Below, in pieces: positions 15,700 to 24,425 of a stretch of DNA of 64,000 nt. A model generated the notes under the pieces. That model was not told where the DNA came from and did no database searches. It worked only from the letters and a program-made list of their open reading frames with translations. The translations under genes and the position numbers were made by a program. Within the stretch, counting starts at the first letter, position 1; each line of letters starts with the position of its first letter. Location: assembly GCA_963773635.1 (NCBI GenBank), contig CAVZBW010000005.1, forward strand, positions 1,054,001 to 1,118,000. Reading direction: 5' to 3'. This DNA comes from CAVZBW01 sp963773635. GTDB taxonomy: Bacteria; Actinomycetota; Acidimicrobiia; Acidimicrobiales; RAAP-2.

Positions 15700-16773
15700 G
15701 TGACCGACCGTGAGGCTCCGGACGTGGCCACCGTGGCCCACCGAGCCGAGTGCAGCTTCGCGGCGATACGGAGGGGCCGCCTCTACAGCTCGAGGCGCCA
15801 CCTCTACGGGAGCCGCCGGTGGTGGCTCTGGCGCTCCTACGAAAACCTCTGGCCCTTTGCCGATGCGTGGTCGGCCACGACCACCCTGGCGTCCCTCGGA
15901 TGCGGGCCGGCCATGGCGGCGCTCCCCGATCTCGTGCGAGCACTCACCGCGTACCACCGCGACAAGGCGGTGCTGGGTGCCGCCGGACCCGTCGGGTTCG
16001 AGTCCTGCGTCGTGCCCCCGCTGGGCGGTGGCGGCGACGTCTACTACGACGACAACGCCTGGATCGGCCTGGCGCTCGGGCGCCACCACGACCTGACCGG
16101 CGACGAACGGGCCCTGGCACTCGCCGGGCGCATCCTCGCCTTTGTGACCTCGGGTTGGTCGACCGAGGCGTCGTGGTCGCACCCGGGCGGCATCCGTTGG
16201 AAGCAGCCGAAGTCGAACGTCTCTCGCAACACGTGCTCCAACGGCCCGGTGGCCGAGCTCGCCGCCCTCGTCCACCGGCGGACCGGGAACGCCGAGGCGC
16301 TGGGGTGGGCCGTTCGCATCTACGACTGGGTTCGGTCCGCGCTGCTGAGCGACGACGGGCTCTACCTGGACCGGATCACCCCCGACGGCCGCCGCGATCC
16401 CACGACGTGGACGTACAACCAAGGGACCATGATCGGGGCCGGGGTGCTCCTCCACCAGATCACCGGCGAGGCGGAGTACCTGGAACACGCCGGCGACACC
16501 GCACGGGCCTCTCTCGCGCGCTTCGACCTGCCACAGCTGGTCCGCAACGACGCCGCCTTCAATGCGGTCTTCTTTCGGAACCTCTTGCTGCTCGATGGGG
16601 TCTCGCCAGACCCGGCTCGCCTGCGGCTCGCCCGCAGTTACGGCGAGCACCTGTGGGAAGAAAGCCGGAATCCGAGAACGGGCCTCTTTCGCGGGGACGG
16701 CTCTCCGCTCAACAACTCGGCCCCCATGGTGGAGCTCTACGCCCTGCTCGCCGGGGCCACGCCACATCCCTAG
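15700..16773 (+). CDS. Glycoside hydrolase family 76-like protein
   Basis: A 357-residue helical-barrel protein with the paired acidic motif of GH76 alpha-1,6-mannanases, YYDDNAWIGLALGR at about residues 113-126, preceded by ENLWPFADAW and followed by CSNGPVAELAALVHR and TYNQGTMIGAGVLLH. GH76 enzymes cut mannan or mannose-containing envelope glycans. No signal peptide is visible, so it appears cytoplasmic or the true start lies elsewhere. The GTG start at 15700 is assumed. No mannose gene is nearby. Confidence 0.78.
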   Translation: MTDREAPDVATVAHRAECSFAAIRRGRLYSSRRHLYGSRRWWLWRSYENLWPFADAWSATTTLASLGCGPAMAALPDLVRALTAYHRDKAVLGAAGPVGFESCVVPPLGGGGDVYYDDNAWIGLALGRHHDLTGDERALALAGRILAFVTSGWSTEASWSHPGGIRWKQPKSNVSRNTCSNGPVAELAALVHRRTGNAEALGWAVRIYDWVRSALLSDDGLYLDRITPDGRRDPTTWTYNQGTMIGAGVLLHQITGEAEYLEHAGDTARASLARFDLPQLVRNDAAFNAVFFRNLLLLDGVSPDPARLRLARSYGEHLWEESRNPRTGLFRGDGSPLNNSAPMVELYALLAGATPHP

Positions 16774-16828
16774 CCGACAGGAGCGCCGCGTGCAGGGTGC
16801 CGGTCGCGGCCCAAAAATATGACTTGTT

Positions 16829-16848
16829 TGATCGGCAATAATCGATTA
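16829..16848 (+). promoter_or_regulatory. AT-rich operator/promoter region upstream of cysteine dioxygenase
   Basis: An unusually AT-rich patch (about 16811-16850) sits in otherwise GC-rich sequence. It contains an imperfect inverted repeat TGATCG (16829-16834), 8-base spacer, CGATTA (16843-16848), 5 of 6 matched. About 165 bases of untranslated sequence follow before the gene, including a short hairpin GACCC-TTG-GGGTC near 16900. This is a candidate promoter/operator; the regulator is unknown. Confidence 0.35.
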
Positions 16849-17014
16849 CGGTGGTGTCGTGCTCGCACCCTTCGGGCTTCTGCCCCCCGCCTGGAACGAC
16901 CCTTGGGGTCAGGCGAGCCGGATGTCCTTCGACGAGCGCTGTCGCTGAACGGACCCCGCCGCGGCTCCTGGCCGCCTCCATCCCGTTCGCACCACTCCCG
17001 GAGGCATTTCGACC

Positions 17015-17551
17015 TTGGCTCTCACCCTCCTACCTCCCGGCACCCCCCCGCCGGTCGACCCGGGCCCGGCGTCACCCGCCGCCGAGCCCCTTTCCATGGA
17101 CGCGCTCGCCGTGATCGCGGCCGGCCTCGCCCGGACGGCGCCGTCGGCGTCGATGGCGTGGCGACGCAACGGCGAGCGCCGCTTTGCCCGTCTCCTGTGG
17201 ACCCCCCGCTACGAGGCCTGGCTCATCGCCTGGTCCCCCTCGAGCGGTCTCGACCTGCACGACCACGGCGGGTCGGTGGGCTCGGTGCACGTGGCCGAGG
17301 GGGCGCTCGTCGAGACCTGCACCGATCTCGTGGGGCGGTCCCCCATCCGCACCCGCCGCCTCGTCGCCGGCGAGGGCTTCGCCGTTCCGGCGACGCGCAT
17401 CCACGAGGTGTGCAACGACGGACCGGACGAGGCGCTGAGCGTCCACGTCTACTCCCCACCGCTCGAGAAGATGACCTTCTACGACCACCGGCCGGGACAC
17501 TTCCTCGACGTGCTCCACACCGCCTCGGGCTCCGACGTCACACATCACTGA
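17015..17551 (+). CDS. Cysteine dioxygenase-family protein
   Basis: A 178-residue cupin with the CDO metal site: HDHGGSVGSVHVAEG holds H82, H84 and the region of the third ligand, and RIHEV places H130. CDO oxidises cysteine (or a related thiol acid) to the sulfinic acid with Fe(II) and O2. The TTG start at 17015 follows GGAGG at a suitable distance; the first 25 residues are proline-rich and variable. It stands alone upstream of a convergent aminotransferase. Whether cysteine or 3-mercaptopropionate is the substrate cannot be seen. Confidence 0.85.
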   Translation: MALTLLPPGTPPPVDPGPASPAAEPLSMDALAVIAAGLARTAPSASMAWRRNGERRFARLLWTPRYEAWLIAWSPSSGLDLHDHGGSVGSVHVAEGALVETCTDLVGRSPIRTRRLVAGEGFAVPATRIHEVCNDGPDEALSVHVYSPPLEKMTFYDHRPGHFLDVLHTASGSDVTHH

Positions 17552-17576
17552 GGGCGGCGCCGGCGGCGATCGCTCC

Positions 17577-18776
17577 TCAGGCCCGGAGGCTCTTCAGCCG
17601 GGTCAGTGCCTCCTCGAGAACGGCGGGCCGCTTGCAGAAGGCCCACCGCACGAGCGAGCGGCCGGCCTCTGGGTGGTCGTAGAAATCGACGGTGGGGATG
17701 GCCACCACCCCACAGCGACCCGGCAGCGCCCGGCAGAACTCGACGCCGTCGTCGTGGCCGATGGAGCGGATGTCGGTGATGGCGAAATACGTGGCCGCAG
17801 GCCGGTAGACGTCGAGACCGAGGCTGGCCAACCCGTCACAGAGCACGTCGCGCTGGTGCTCGAGGTCACGGCGGATCGGATCCGTGAAGCGGGTCCCGCC
17901 GTCGAGGGCGCGGGCGATGGCGTGCTGGAACGGCCCGCCGCTCACGTAGGTGAGGAATTGCTTGGCGGCGCGCACGGCACCGAGCAGCGGCGGCGGCGCG
18001 CACGCCCAGCCCACCTTCCACCCGGTGAGGCCGAAGGACTTCCCCGCCGACGACACGGTGACGGTGCGCTCCCGCATTCCCGGCAGGGTGGCGATGGGCA
18101 CGTGCTCGCCCTCGAAGATGAGGTGCTCGTACACCTCGTCGGTGACGACCAGGATCTCGTGCTCGATGCACAGGCGGGCGATCGCCTCCAGCTCCCGGCG
18201 AGCAAAGACCTTGCCCGTCGGGTTGTGTGGCGAGTTCAAGACGAGCATCCGGGTGCGCGGCGTCACCGACCGGGCGAGCTCGGCAGGATCGAACGACCAC
18301 TCGGGGGGCCTCAGGGGTATGGCCCGGCGAGTCGCCCCGGCCAGGTCGATGCAGGCGGCGTACGCGTCGTAATACGGCTCGAAGACCAGCACCTCGTCTC
18401 CCGGCCGGCACAGGGAGAGGATCGAGGCCGCGATCGCCTCGGTCGCTCCCGTCGTGACGAGCACCTCGTGATCGGGTTGGTACTCGAGCCGGTAGCGCTC
18501 GAGCTGGTGACGGGAGACCGCCCGGCGCAGGTCGGGGACGCCGGGGCCCGGCGGGTACTGGTTGTGGCCGCCGCGGATCGCCGCGATGGCCGCCTCCTTG
18601 ATCTCCTCGGGACCGTCGGTGTCGGGGAATCCCTGACCGAGGTTGATCGAGCCCGTCGAGAGGGCGAGCTCCGACATCTCGGCGAAGATCGTGGTGGCGT
18701 GCTGGCGGAGCGAAGCGTTGAGGTACGTGGGGACCACGGGCGACCAGGGTAGTGATCGCCGCGTGGTCGCCGTCAC
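17577..18776 (-). CDS. Class I/II PLP-dependent aminotransferase (DapC/KAT-like)
   Basis: A 399-residue fold-type I aminotransferase. SAGKSFGLTGWKVGWA carries the PLP lysine (SxGKxF pattern), SPHNPTGKVF the HNPTG motif, and TDEVYEHLIF the Asp that binds the pyridine nitrogen. The N-terminal NLGQGFPDTDGP and GGHNQYPPGPGVPDLR match N-succinyldiaminopimelate aminotransferase (DapC)/kynurenine aminotransferase-type enzymes. Nine bases after the end of dprA on the same strand, so it may be the last gene of the comM-dprA transcript. Confidence 0.88.
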   Translation of the reverse strand: MTATTRRSLPWSPVVPTYLNASLRQHATTIFAEMSELALSTGSINLGQGFPDTDGPEEIKEAAIAAIRGGHNQYPPGPGVPDLRRAVSRHQLERYRLEYQPDHEVLVTTGATEAIAASILSLCRPGDEVLVFEPYYDAYAACIDLAGATRRAIPLRPPEWSFDPAELARSVTPRTRMLVLNSPHNPTGKVFARRELEAIARLCIEHEILVVTDEVYEHLIFEGEHVPIATLPGMRERTVTVSSAGKSFGLTGWKVGWACAPPPLLGAVRAAKQFLTYVSGGPFQHAIARALDGGTRFTDPIRRDLEHQRDVLCDGLASLGLDVYRPAATYFAITDIRSIGHDDGVEFCRALPGRCGVVAIPTVDFYDHPEAGRSLVRWAFCKRPAVLEEALTRLKSLRA

Positions 18777-18785
18777 CCCCCCTCG

Positions 18786-20054
18786 CTAGCGCCGGCACCA
18801 CCAGCCCCCGGCGATCTCCTCGGCGCGACCGTCCGCCACGAGGCGCTCCAGCTCGGCCGCCACCTCGGCGAGGGGGAGCCGGGTGCGCCGAAGCAGCTGG
18901 TCCAGGGAGCAGGGCTCCCACTCGAGGGCCTGCTCGACGGCCCGTTCCCTTCCCGCCCGGGCGCCGAACGGAGGACGGCGGGGTTGGCGACCGAACGGCG
19001 GCGGCGGCGGCGCGGCGGACTCCTCGGCCACCGCCGCGACCAGGGGCGCGGCGGCGAACGGATGGCCCCGAGCCGGGGGGTCGCCGGCGGATCCTCTGGG
19101 CTCGGACCCGCTACCCCTCCCTGCGGTGCCGGGCCGCAGCACCGCCCCCTCGAGCGAGAGGGCCATGAGCACGTCGGCCGTGTCCCGCACGGGAAAGGCC
19201 CCGTCGGCCAACAGGCCGTTGGTGCCGCACGAGGCGGGGCTCCGGATGGAGCCGGGGACGGCCCCGACGGCCCGACCCCGTCGATCGGCGGCGGCCACCG
19301 TGTGTAGCGAGCCGCCCCGGGCGTGGCACTCGACGACGACGACGACCTGGGCCATGGCGGCGAGCAGGCGATTGCGCAACGGAAACCGCCAGGTCTCGTT
19401 GCCCACCCCCGCCGGGCACTCCGAGAGCACGGCGCCCGCCTCGGCCACCCGTCGCCAGAGGCCGGCGTGGCGCCGAGGGTAGGGGTCGTCCAGGCCACCG
19501 GCGACGATCGCGACGGGGCGCCCGCCGGCGGCATCCGCAGCCCGGGCGGCACACGCCCCTTCGTGCACCGCGCCGTCGATGCCGAGCGCGAGCCCCGAAA
19601 GGACCGCCACGCCCGCCGCACCCAGCTCGGCGCCGAGCTGGGCGGCCACGCCAAGGCCGTACCGAGTGGCGCTCCGCGTGCCCACGACGGCCACGCGCGC
19701 CGGCGTCGCCGTGGCCGAGAGGTCCCCCAGCGAGAAGAGCAGCTCGGGAGCCTCGGGATCGTCCGCAAGGACCGGGGGGTAGCCCTCCTCGCCGAAGCGC
19801 ACTGCGTGGATCCCCGCCGAGCGGTGGCGCCGCCAGGCCGCCTCGACGTCGGTCCGATTCGCCTCCTCCCGCCATCGCCCCTCTCGATCCGCCCGATGGA
19901 GGCCCCGGCACAGCCGGTCCCACCCCTCCGATGCAGCCTGCCCGCGCAGCAGGGAGCGCAGCCGCGCCGGGCCGACCCTCGAGAGCGACGCCGTCGCCAC
20001 GGCGTAGGCCTCCTCGGGCAGCGCGGTCGACCGTCTGACGGACATGGCGCTCAC
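18786..20054 (-). CDS. dprA: DNA-processing protein DprA (Smf)
   Basis: A 422-residue RecA loader used in natural transformation. Visible parts are a helical N-terminus (LPEEAYAVATASL, residues 10-22), the Rossmann core VAVVGTRSATRYGLGVA, LSGLALGIDGAVHEGA, and GNETWRFPLRNRLLAAM (FPxRNR), then VPGSIRSPASCGTN. The C-terminal 100 residues include a winged-helix tail (EPCSLDQLLRRTRLPLAEVA) after a low-complexity linker. GTG at 20054 overlaps the comM stop (GTGA) and has GGAG just upstream; ATG 20045 is the alternative. Confidence 0.92.
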   Translation of the reverse strand: MSAMSVRRSTALPEEAYAVATASLSRVGPARLRSLLRGQAASEGWDRLCRGLHRADREGRWREEANRTDVEAAWRRHRSAGIHAVRFGEEGYPPVLADDPEAPELLFSLGDLSATATPARVAVVGTRSATRYGLGVAAQLGAELGAAGVAVLSGLALGIDGAVHEGACAARAADAAGGRPVAIVAGGLDDPYPRRHAGLWRRVAEAGAVLSECPAGVGNETWRFPLRNRLLAAMAQVVVVVECHARGGSLHTVAAADRRGRAVGAVPGSIRSPASCGTNGLLADGAFPVRDTADVLMALSLEGAVLRPGTAGRGSGSEPRGSAGDPPARGHPFAAAPLVAAVAEESAAPPPPPFGRQPRRPPFGARAGRERAVEQALEWEPCSLDQLLRRTRLPLAEVAAELERLVADGRAEEIAGGWWCRR

Positions 20055-21635
20055 GTCTCCGACGGGTGCAGGACGGCGCGACCGGCGTAGAGGGCGAGCG
20101 CCTCGGCCACGTGACGCTCCTCGAGCGGCGACTCCGAGGACTCCCCGGCCGCCACCTCGCCCAGAGGAGACGCCTCGTGGGCCTCGAGGTCGGCGACGGT
20201 CCGCGCCACGTGCCGGATGCGCGCCAGGCCCCGGGCGCTCAGACGCCCCGATCGGACGTGGCGATCCACGAGCGTCTTGGCCTGCGGCGAGAGCGCCGCC
20301 GACCGATCCAGCCGGCCACCGCTCAGCCCGGCGTTGGCCGACACGCCGCGCGCCGTGGCCCGCCCCCTCGCCGTCCGGACCCTCTCGGCCACCTCCCAGC
20401 TCCGCTCCCCCGCCGAGCCCCACAAGAGCTCGTCGGGATCCGGACGGCGCAGGGTGACGACGAGATCGAAGCGGTCGAGGAGCGGGCCCGAGACCCGGCG
20501 CGTGTAGCGGCTACGGGCGGCCTCCGAACAACGGCACGAGCCCGGGGGCCCTCCGTCCCCACACGGGCACGGGTTCATGGCACCGACGAGCTGGAATCGC
20601 GCCGGAAAGGTGGAGCTTCCCTGGGCGCGGCTCACCCGCACGACGCCCTCTTCGAGCGGTTGGCGGAGGTGGTCGAGCACGGCGGCCGGGAACTCCCCCA
20701 TCTCGTCGAGGAACAGGACTCCGTGATGGGCGAGGGAGATCTCGCCCGGACGCATCCACGAGGTCCCGCCGCCGATCAGCGACACGGCGGAGGCGCCGTG
20801 GTGCGGGGCGCGAAACGGGGGCCGACGGATGAGCCCGCCGGGCGGCAGGGGCAGCCCCGCCGCCGAGTAGACCCGGCTCGCCTCGAGGGCCTGGGACGGC
20901 AGGAGGTCGGGCAGCAGCCCGGCCATCCTCTCGGCCAGCATCGTCTTGCCCGATCCGGGCGGACCGATCAGGAGGAGGTGGTGGCCGCCGGCTGCCGCCA
21001 CCTCGACGGCGCGCCGCCCCAGTCGCTGGCCGCGGACGTCGGCCAGGTCCGGCGGACCGTCCGCTGCCGAGGGGCCGCGACCGTCCTCCGGCGAGGGGAG
21101 CACCGGTGGCTCGCACGGTTCGGGCCACGGCTCCTCCTGTCGCAGCGCTGCGACGAGCTCGCGCGAGGGATCCGGCCGCCCGCACCGCGCCCGCCTTGAC
21201 CACCCTGGCGGTGGCGGCGTCGTCCTCGGGCACGACCAGCCGGTCGCCGTCCGCCACGTCGGCCAGCGGGATCACGCCGCCCACGTGGCGGAGCGAACCG
21301 TCAAGGCCGAGCTCACCGAGGAAGGCCGTGCCCCGGACGGTGAACGCCGCCAGCTCCCCCGAGGCGACGAGGATCCCCACGGCGATCGGCAGGTCGAGAC
21401 AGGCCCCTCCCTTGCGGAGACCGGATGGGGCCAGGTTGACGGTGATCCGGCGCTGCGGCCAGCGCAGCCCGCTCGAGAGGAGCGCCGCCCGCACCCGGTC
21501 CCTCGACTCGCGCACGGCGGCGTCGGGCAGCCCGACGACGGTGAACGTGGGAAGCCCGGTCGTGATGTGGACCTCGACGGTGACGGGGCAACCGACGGCC
21601 CCGTGCAGGGTGGCGGAAGGGATGGCGGCGAGCAC
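20051..21635 (-). pseudogene. comM: ComM/YifB Mg-chelatase-like AAA helicase, frameshifted
   Basis: ComM is a hexameric AAA+ helicase needed for branch migration in natural transformation. The N-terminal domain reads from GTG 21635 (VLAAIPSATLHGAVG; GGAGG 7 bases upstream) through VVGLPDAAVRESRDR to VKAGAVRAAGSL; the ATPase domain continues in the next frame with LVAALRQEE, then IGPPGSGKTMLA (Walker A), LFLDEMGEF (Walker B), AMNPCPCGD and LLDRFDL. One extra base at about 21158-21168, in a GCGCG run, separates the two; removal gives 527 residues, the normal length. It overlaps dprA by GTGA. All motifs are intact, so an assembly indel is more likely than decay. Confidence 0.88.
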
Positions 21636-21825
21636 GGGCCACCTCCAGGACGCTCGGTCGACGGCTCGAGAGCCGATCGGAGGCTCCTCGCCCGCCCGGC
21701 CGGGATGGCGGCCGGCGTGGCGCCGTGACCATGAGCCCATCGGGGCTGACGGTCCCGGGCGGTCAGCGATGCCTCGAGGTGACCGCGCCAGGCAACCTAC
21801 CCCCCGGGTGTGTCACTCATGCCCC

Positions 21826-21861
21826 GGGCCCACCGGTCGCCATCCGACGACCGGTGGGCCC
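21826..21861 (-). terminator. Strong stem-loop after the MFS efflux gene
   Basis: GGGCCCACCGGTCG (21826-21839) and CGACCGGTGGGCCC (21848-21861) form a perfect 14-bp stem with an 8-base loop, 20 bases beyond the MFS stop. This is the strongest hairpin noticed in the window and fits a U-less actinobacterial terminator. The rest of the 21636-21881 intergenic region holds no gene. Confidence 0.75.
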
Positions 21862-21881
21862 GCCCCCGGCAGGAAGATGCC

Positions 21882-23498
21882 TCAGGCGGCGGACGCCGCG
21901 GCCGCTGGGAGCTCGGAGCCCGCGAGCACGAGGGCCGCCAACCCGCCGCGACGCCGGCTCGGCAGGGCGACGAGGCACCCGAGCGCCCCGGCCAGGGTCA
22001 CCACGGCGGCGAGCTTCATCCCGCCACCCATGGCACTGGCAAAGGCGGAGTGCGCGGCCCCCACGATCTCGGATCCGTGGACACCGCCGAGGCGCTGGCC
22101 GATCAGGTCCGCGGCGGCAACCGATCCGCTGGCCGCATGGGTGAGCGCCTCGGGGGAATGGTGGGTCGAGAGGAGGTCGGTCACGCGGTGACCGTAGAGG
22201 CCGCTCACGAGGCTCCCGATGACGGCCACGCCCAGCGCGCCCCCGACCTCGCGCACCGTGTCGTTGACCGCGCTCCCGGCCCCCGCCTGCTCGGGCGGCA
22301 CGCTCGCCATGATCGTGGTGCTGGCCGGGGCCATCACGAGGCCCATCCCGGCGCCCATGACCGCGACGTAGCCGGCCAACGGAGGGTAGGGGGTGGCCAC
22401 GCCTGCGGTGGAGAGGGCGAGCAGCCCCACGCCCATCAGGGCCAGGCCTCCGGCCACCACCCAGCGGGTGCCGAGTCGCGAGGCGAGCGCGGTGGACACC
22501 GGCGAGACCGCGCCCATGGCCAGTGCGAACGGCAGGGCGCGGACGCCGGCGGAGAGCGGGCTGTACCCGTGCACCAGCTGGAGGTACTGGGTGAGCGCAA
22601 AGAGGCTCCCGAAGAGGGAGAAGAAGATGACGGTGACGGACGCCGCGGCGCCCGAGAAGGCACGGTTGGCGAACACCCGGATGTCGATGAGGGGGTGTGG
22701 CGTGCGCAGCTCCCAGACCACGAAGGCGGCGAGCAGCGCGACACCGGTCACCAGCTCGACCAGCGTGACCGGGGCGCCCCAGCCACGCGAGGGGGCCTCG
22801 ATGATGGCGTCGACGACGGCCAACAGGCCGGCCGCCGACAGCAGGGTGCCGGCCACGTCCAGCCGGCCCCGCTCGCCCTGGACCGTCTCGGGGACGATCC
22901 GGGCCACGCCGAAGAGGGCGAGGGCCACCAGGGGCACGTTGACCAAGAAGATGCTGCCCCAGGAGAACTGCGAGAGGAGCGCCCCGCCGAGCGTCGGGCC
23001 GATGACGATCCCCACGCCCGCCACGGCCGACCACGCGGCGATGGCCCGGGGCCGCTCGGCGGGCGGGAACACAGCGTTCAAGATCGAGAGCGTCGAGGGC
23101 ATGACGAAGGCGGCGCCGACCCCCATCACCACACGATCGGCGATGAGCAGCCCGGCGCTCGGGGCAAAGGCGGCGGCAAGGCTGCCCACGGCAAAGACGA
23201 CCAGGCCGAGGTTGAGCGCACGCCGTCGCCCGTAGCGGTCACCGAGGGCGCCCGCCGTGACCAGGAGGGAGGCGAAGGCCAGCGAGTAGGCGTCGACGAC
23301 CCACTGGAGGCCCGAGGTGCCCGCATGCAGGTCGCGGGCGAGGGTGGGCAGCGCCGTGTTGAGCACCGTGTTGTCGATGACGACGACGAGGAGGCTGAGG
23401 CACAACACGGCCAGGATCGCCTGGCGGCGGGGGTGGCCCGCCGCCGGGTCCCAACGCTCGGCAGGACGGAGACCGGCGGTGGTGAGGGAGATCGCCAT
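21882..23498 (-). CDS. MFS drug-efflux transporter, DHA2 family (EmrB/QacA type)
   Basis: A 538-residue protein with 14 predicted membrane helices and the loop 2-3 motif TAGALGDRYGRRRALN, plus the early VIDNTVLNTALPTLARDL of DHA2 proton-driven drug exporters. Substrates are probably cationic or lipophilic drugs, exported across the cytoplasmic membrane. Divergent to a TetR gene with only 81 bases between; the shared operator region holds two overlapping inverted repeats. Confidence 0.92.
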   Translation of the reverse strand: MAISLTTAGLRPAERWDPAAGHPRRQAILAVLCLSLLVVVIDNTVLNTALPTLARDLHAGTSGLQWVVDAYSLAFASLLVTAGALGDRYGRRRALNLGLVVFAVGSLAAAFAPSAGLLIADRVVMGVGAAFVMPSTLSILNAVFPPAERPRAIAAWSAVAGVGIVIGPTLGGALLSQFSWGSIFLVNVPLVALALFGVARIVPETVQGERGRLDVAGTLLSAAGLLAVVDAIIEAPSRGWGAPVTLVELVTGVALLAAFVVWELRTPHPLIDIRVFANRAFSGAAASVTVIFFSLFGSLFALTQYLQLVHGYSPLSAGVRALPFALAMGAVSPVSTALASRLGTRWVVAGGLALMGVGLLALSTAGVATPYPPLAGYVAVMGAGMGLVMAPASTTIMASVPPEQAGAGSAVNDTVREVGGALGVAVIGSLVSGLYGHRVTDLLSTHHSPEALTHAASGSVAAADLIGQRLGGVHGSEIVGAAHSAFASAMGGGMKLAAVVTLAGALGCLVALPSRRRGGLAALVLAGSELPAAAASAA

Positions 23499-23514
23499 GG
23501 GTTGTCCCTTTCCT

Positions 23515-23543
23515 CTAACAGCCGTTGCCTAACGCCTGTTAGG
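23515..23543. promoter_or_regulatory. Divergent operator for TetR/MFS pair
   Basis: CCTAAC-GCCT-GTTAGG (23528-23543) is a perfect 6-bp inverted repeat. Overlapping it, CTAACAG (23515-23521) is repeated inverted as CTGTTAG (23536-23542). The three related half-sites around TAAC/GTTA suggest two TetR dimers bound in the 81-base space between the two starts, which would repress both genes. Confidence 0.65.
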
Positions 23544-23579
23544 TTACGCCCATCGCCTTACGCTTGTAAAGTCTTTTCT

Positions 23580-24425
23580 GTGACACCTCGACCGGCGGCA
23601 CGACCAGCCGCACAAGGAGCGGGAGACCCCGAGGCGGACTCGGCGCCGGTCCGGCGCCGCAACGCCCGGGGTGAGGGGGGACGCCTCGCCGAGGAGATCG
23701 TCGAGGGGGCCCTCGCCATCATCGAGCGGACGGGAAGCGACGAGGCCGTGACCCTGCGGTCCGTGGCCCGCGAGGTGGGCATCGCCGCACCGTCCATCTA
23801 CACACACTTCGCCGACCGCGACGCCATCCGGTGGGCGGTCGTCGAGCGCGTCTTCGCCGAGTTGGCTCGGCGCATCGAGCAGGGCAGGGACTCGAGTGGG
23901 GACGACCCCGTCGATCAACTCGTCGGCGGCGCCGAGGCCTACGTCGACTTCGGCCTGGAGCATCCGGCCCGTTACCGGGTGTTGTTCGCCTCCGAATTCC
24001 CCGAGCTGCCCCCCGACCACGTGCTGGCGGCGGACGAGAAGATCGACGTGCTCCGGGCGGGGCAGCGCGCGGCCGCGGTGCCCTCGCCGTTGGCGGACGT
24101 CGAGACGCTCCCGATCGTCGGGGCCGAGGCCTTTGCGCGCGTGATGGAGGGCATCGCTCGCTGCGTCGCCGAGGGCCGGTCCACGAGCACCGACGTCTTT
24201 GCGGACGCCACCGCCGTCTGGGTGGCGCTGCACGGCACGGTCAGCCTCTGGTCGACCATGTGCGACTTTCCGTGGCCGGACCAGGAGGGCTTCGTGCGGA
24301 GGTTGGTGCTCTCGCTCGCCCGCATCGGCGAGGGATCACCGGCCGACGCCAAGCGCCGCAAGGCCCGGGCCGGCAAGCCCCAGCGTAAGCCTCCGCGCGG
24401 TAAGCCTCAGCGCCCCCCGTCGTAG
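23580..24425 (+). CDS. TetR/AcrR-family transcriptional regulator
   Basis: A 281-residue repressor. The HTH reads VTLRSVAREVGIAAPSIYTHF at about residues 59-79, the pattern of the TetR recognition helix pair, with a helical ligand-binding C-terminal domain. The final 30 residues are Lys/Arg/Pro-rich. GTG 23580 is chosen because it is the first in-frame start after the operator. It faces the MFS gene and probably represses it, releasing on binding a transported drug. Its 3' end overlaps the WYL regulator by 19 bases (convergent). Confidence 0.9.
   Translation: MTPRPAARPAAQGAGDPEADSAPVRRRNARGEGGRLAEEIVEGALAIIERTGSDEAVTLRSVAREVGIAAPSIYTHFADRDAIRWAVVERVFAELARRIEQGRDSSGDDPVDQLVGGAEAYVDFGLEHPARYRVLFASEFPELPPDHVLAADEKIDVLRAGQRAAAVPSPLADVETLPIVGAEAFARVMEGIARCVAEGRSTSTDVFADATAVWVALHGTVSLWSTMCDFPWPDQEGFVRRLVLSLARIGEGSPADAKRRKARAGKPQRKPPRGKPQRPPS

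Noticed and set aside
16851..17014. Cysteine leader peptide (attenuation) upstream of cysteine dioxygenase
   Set aside because: An open frame contains a few Cys codons but no clustered run, and no paired terminator structure is convincing.
18777..21635. Competence operon disrupted by an insertion sequence in comM
   Set aside because: No foreign DNA is present; the break is explained by one base.
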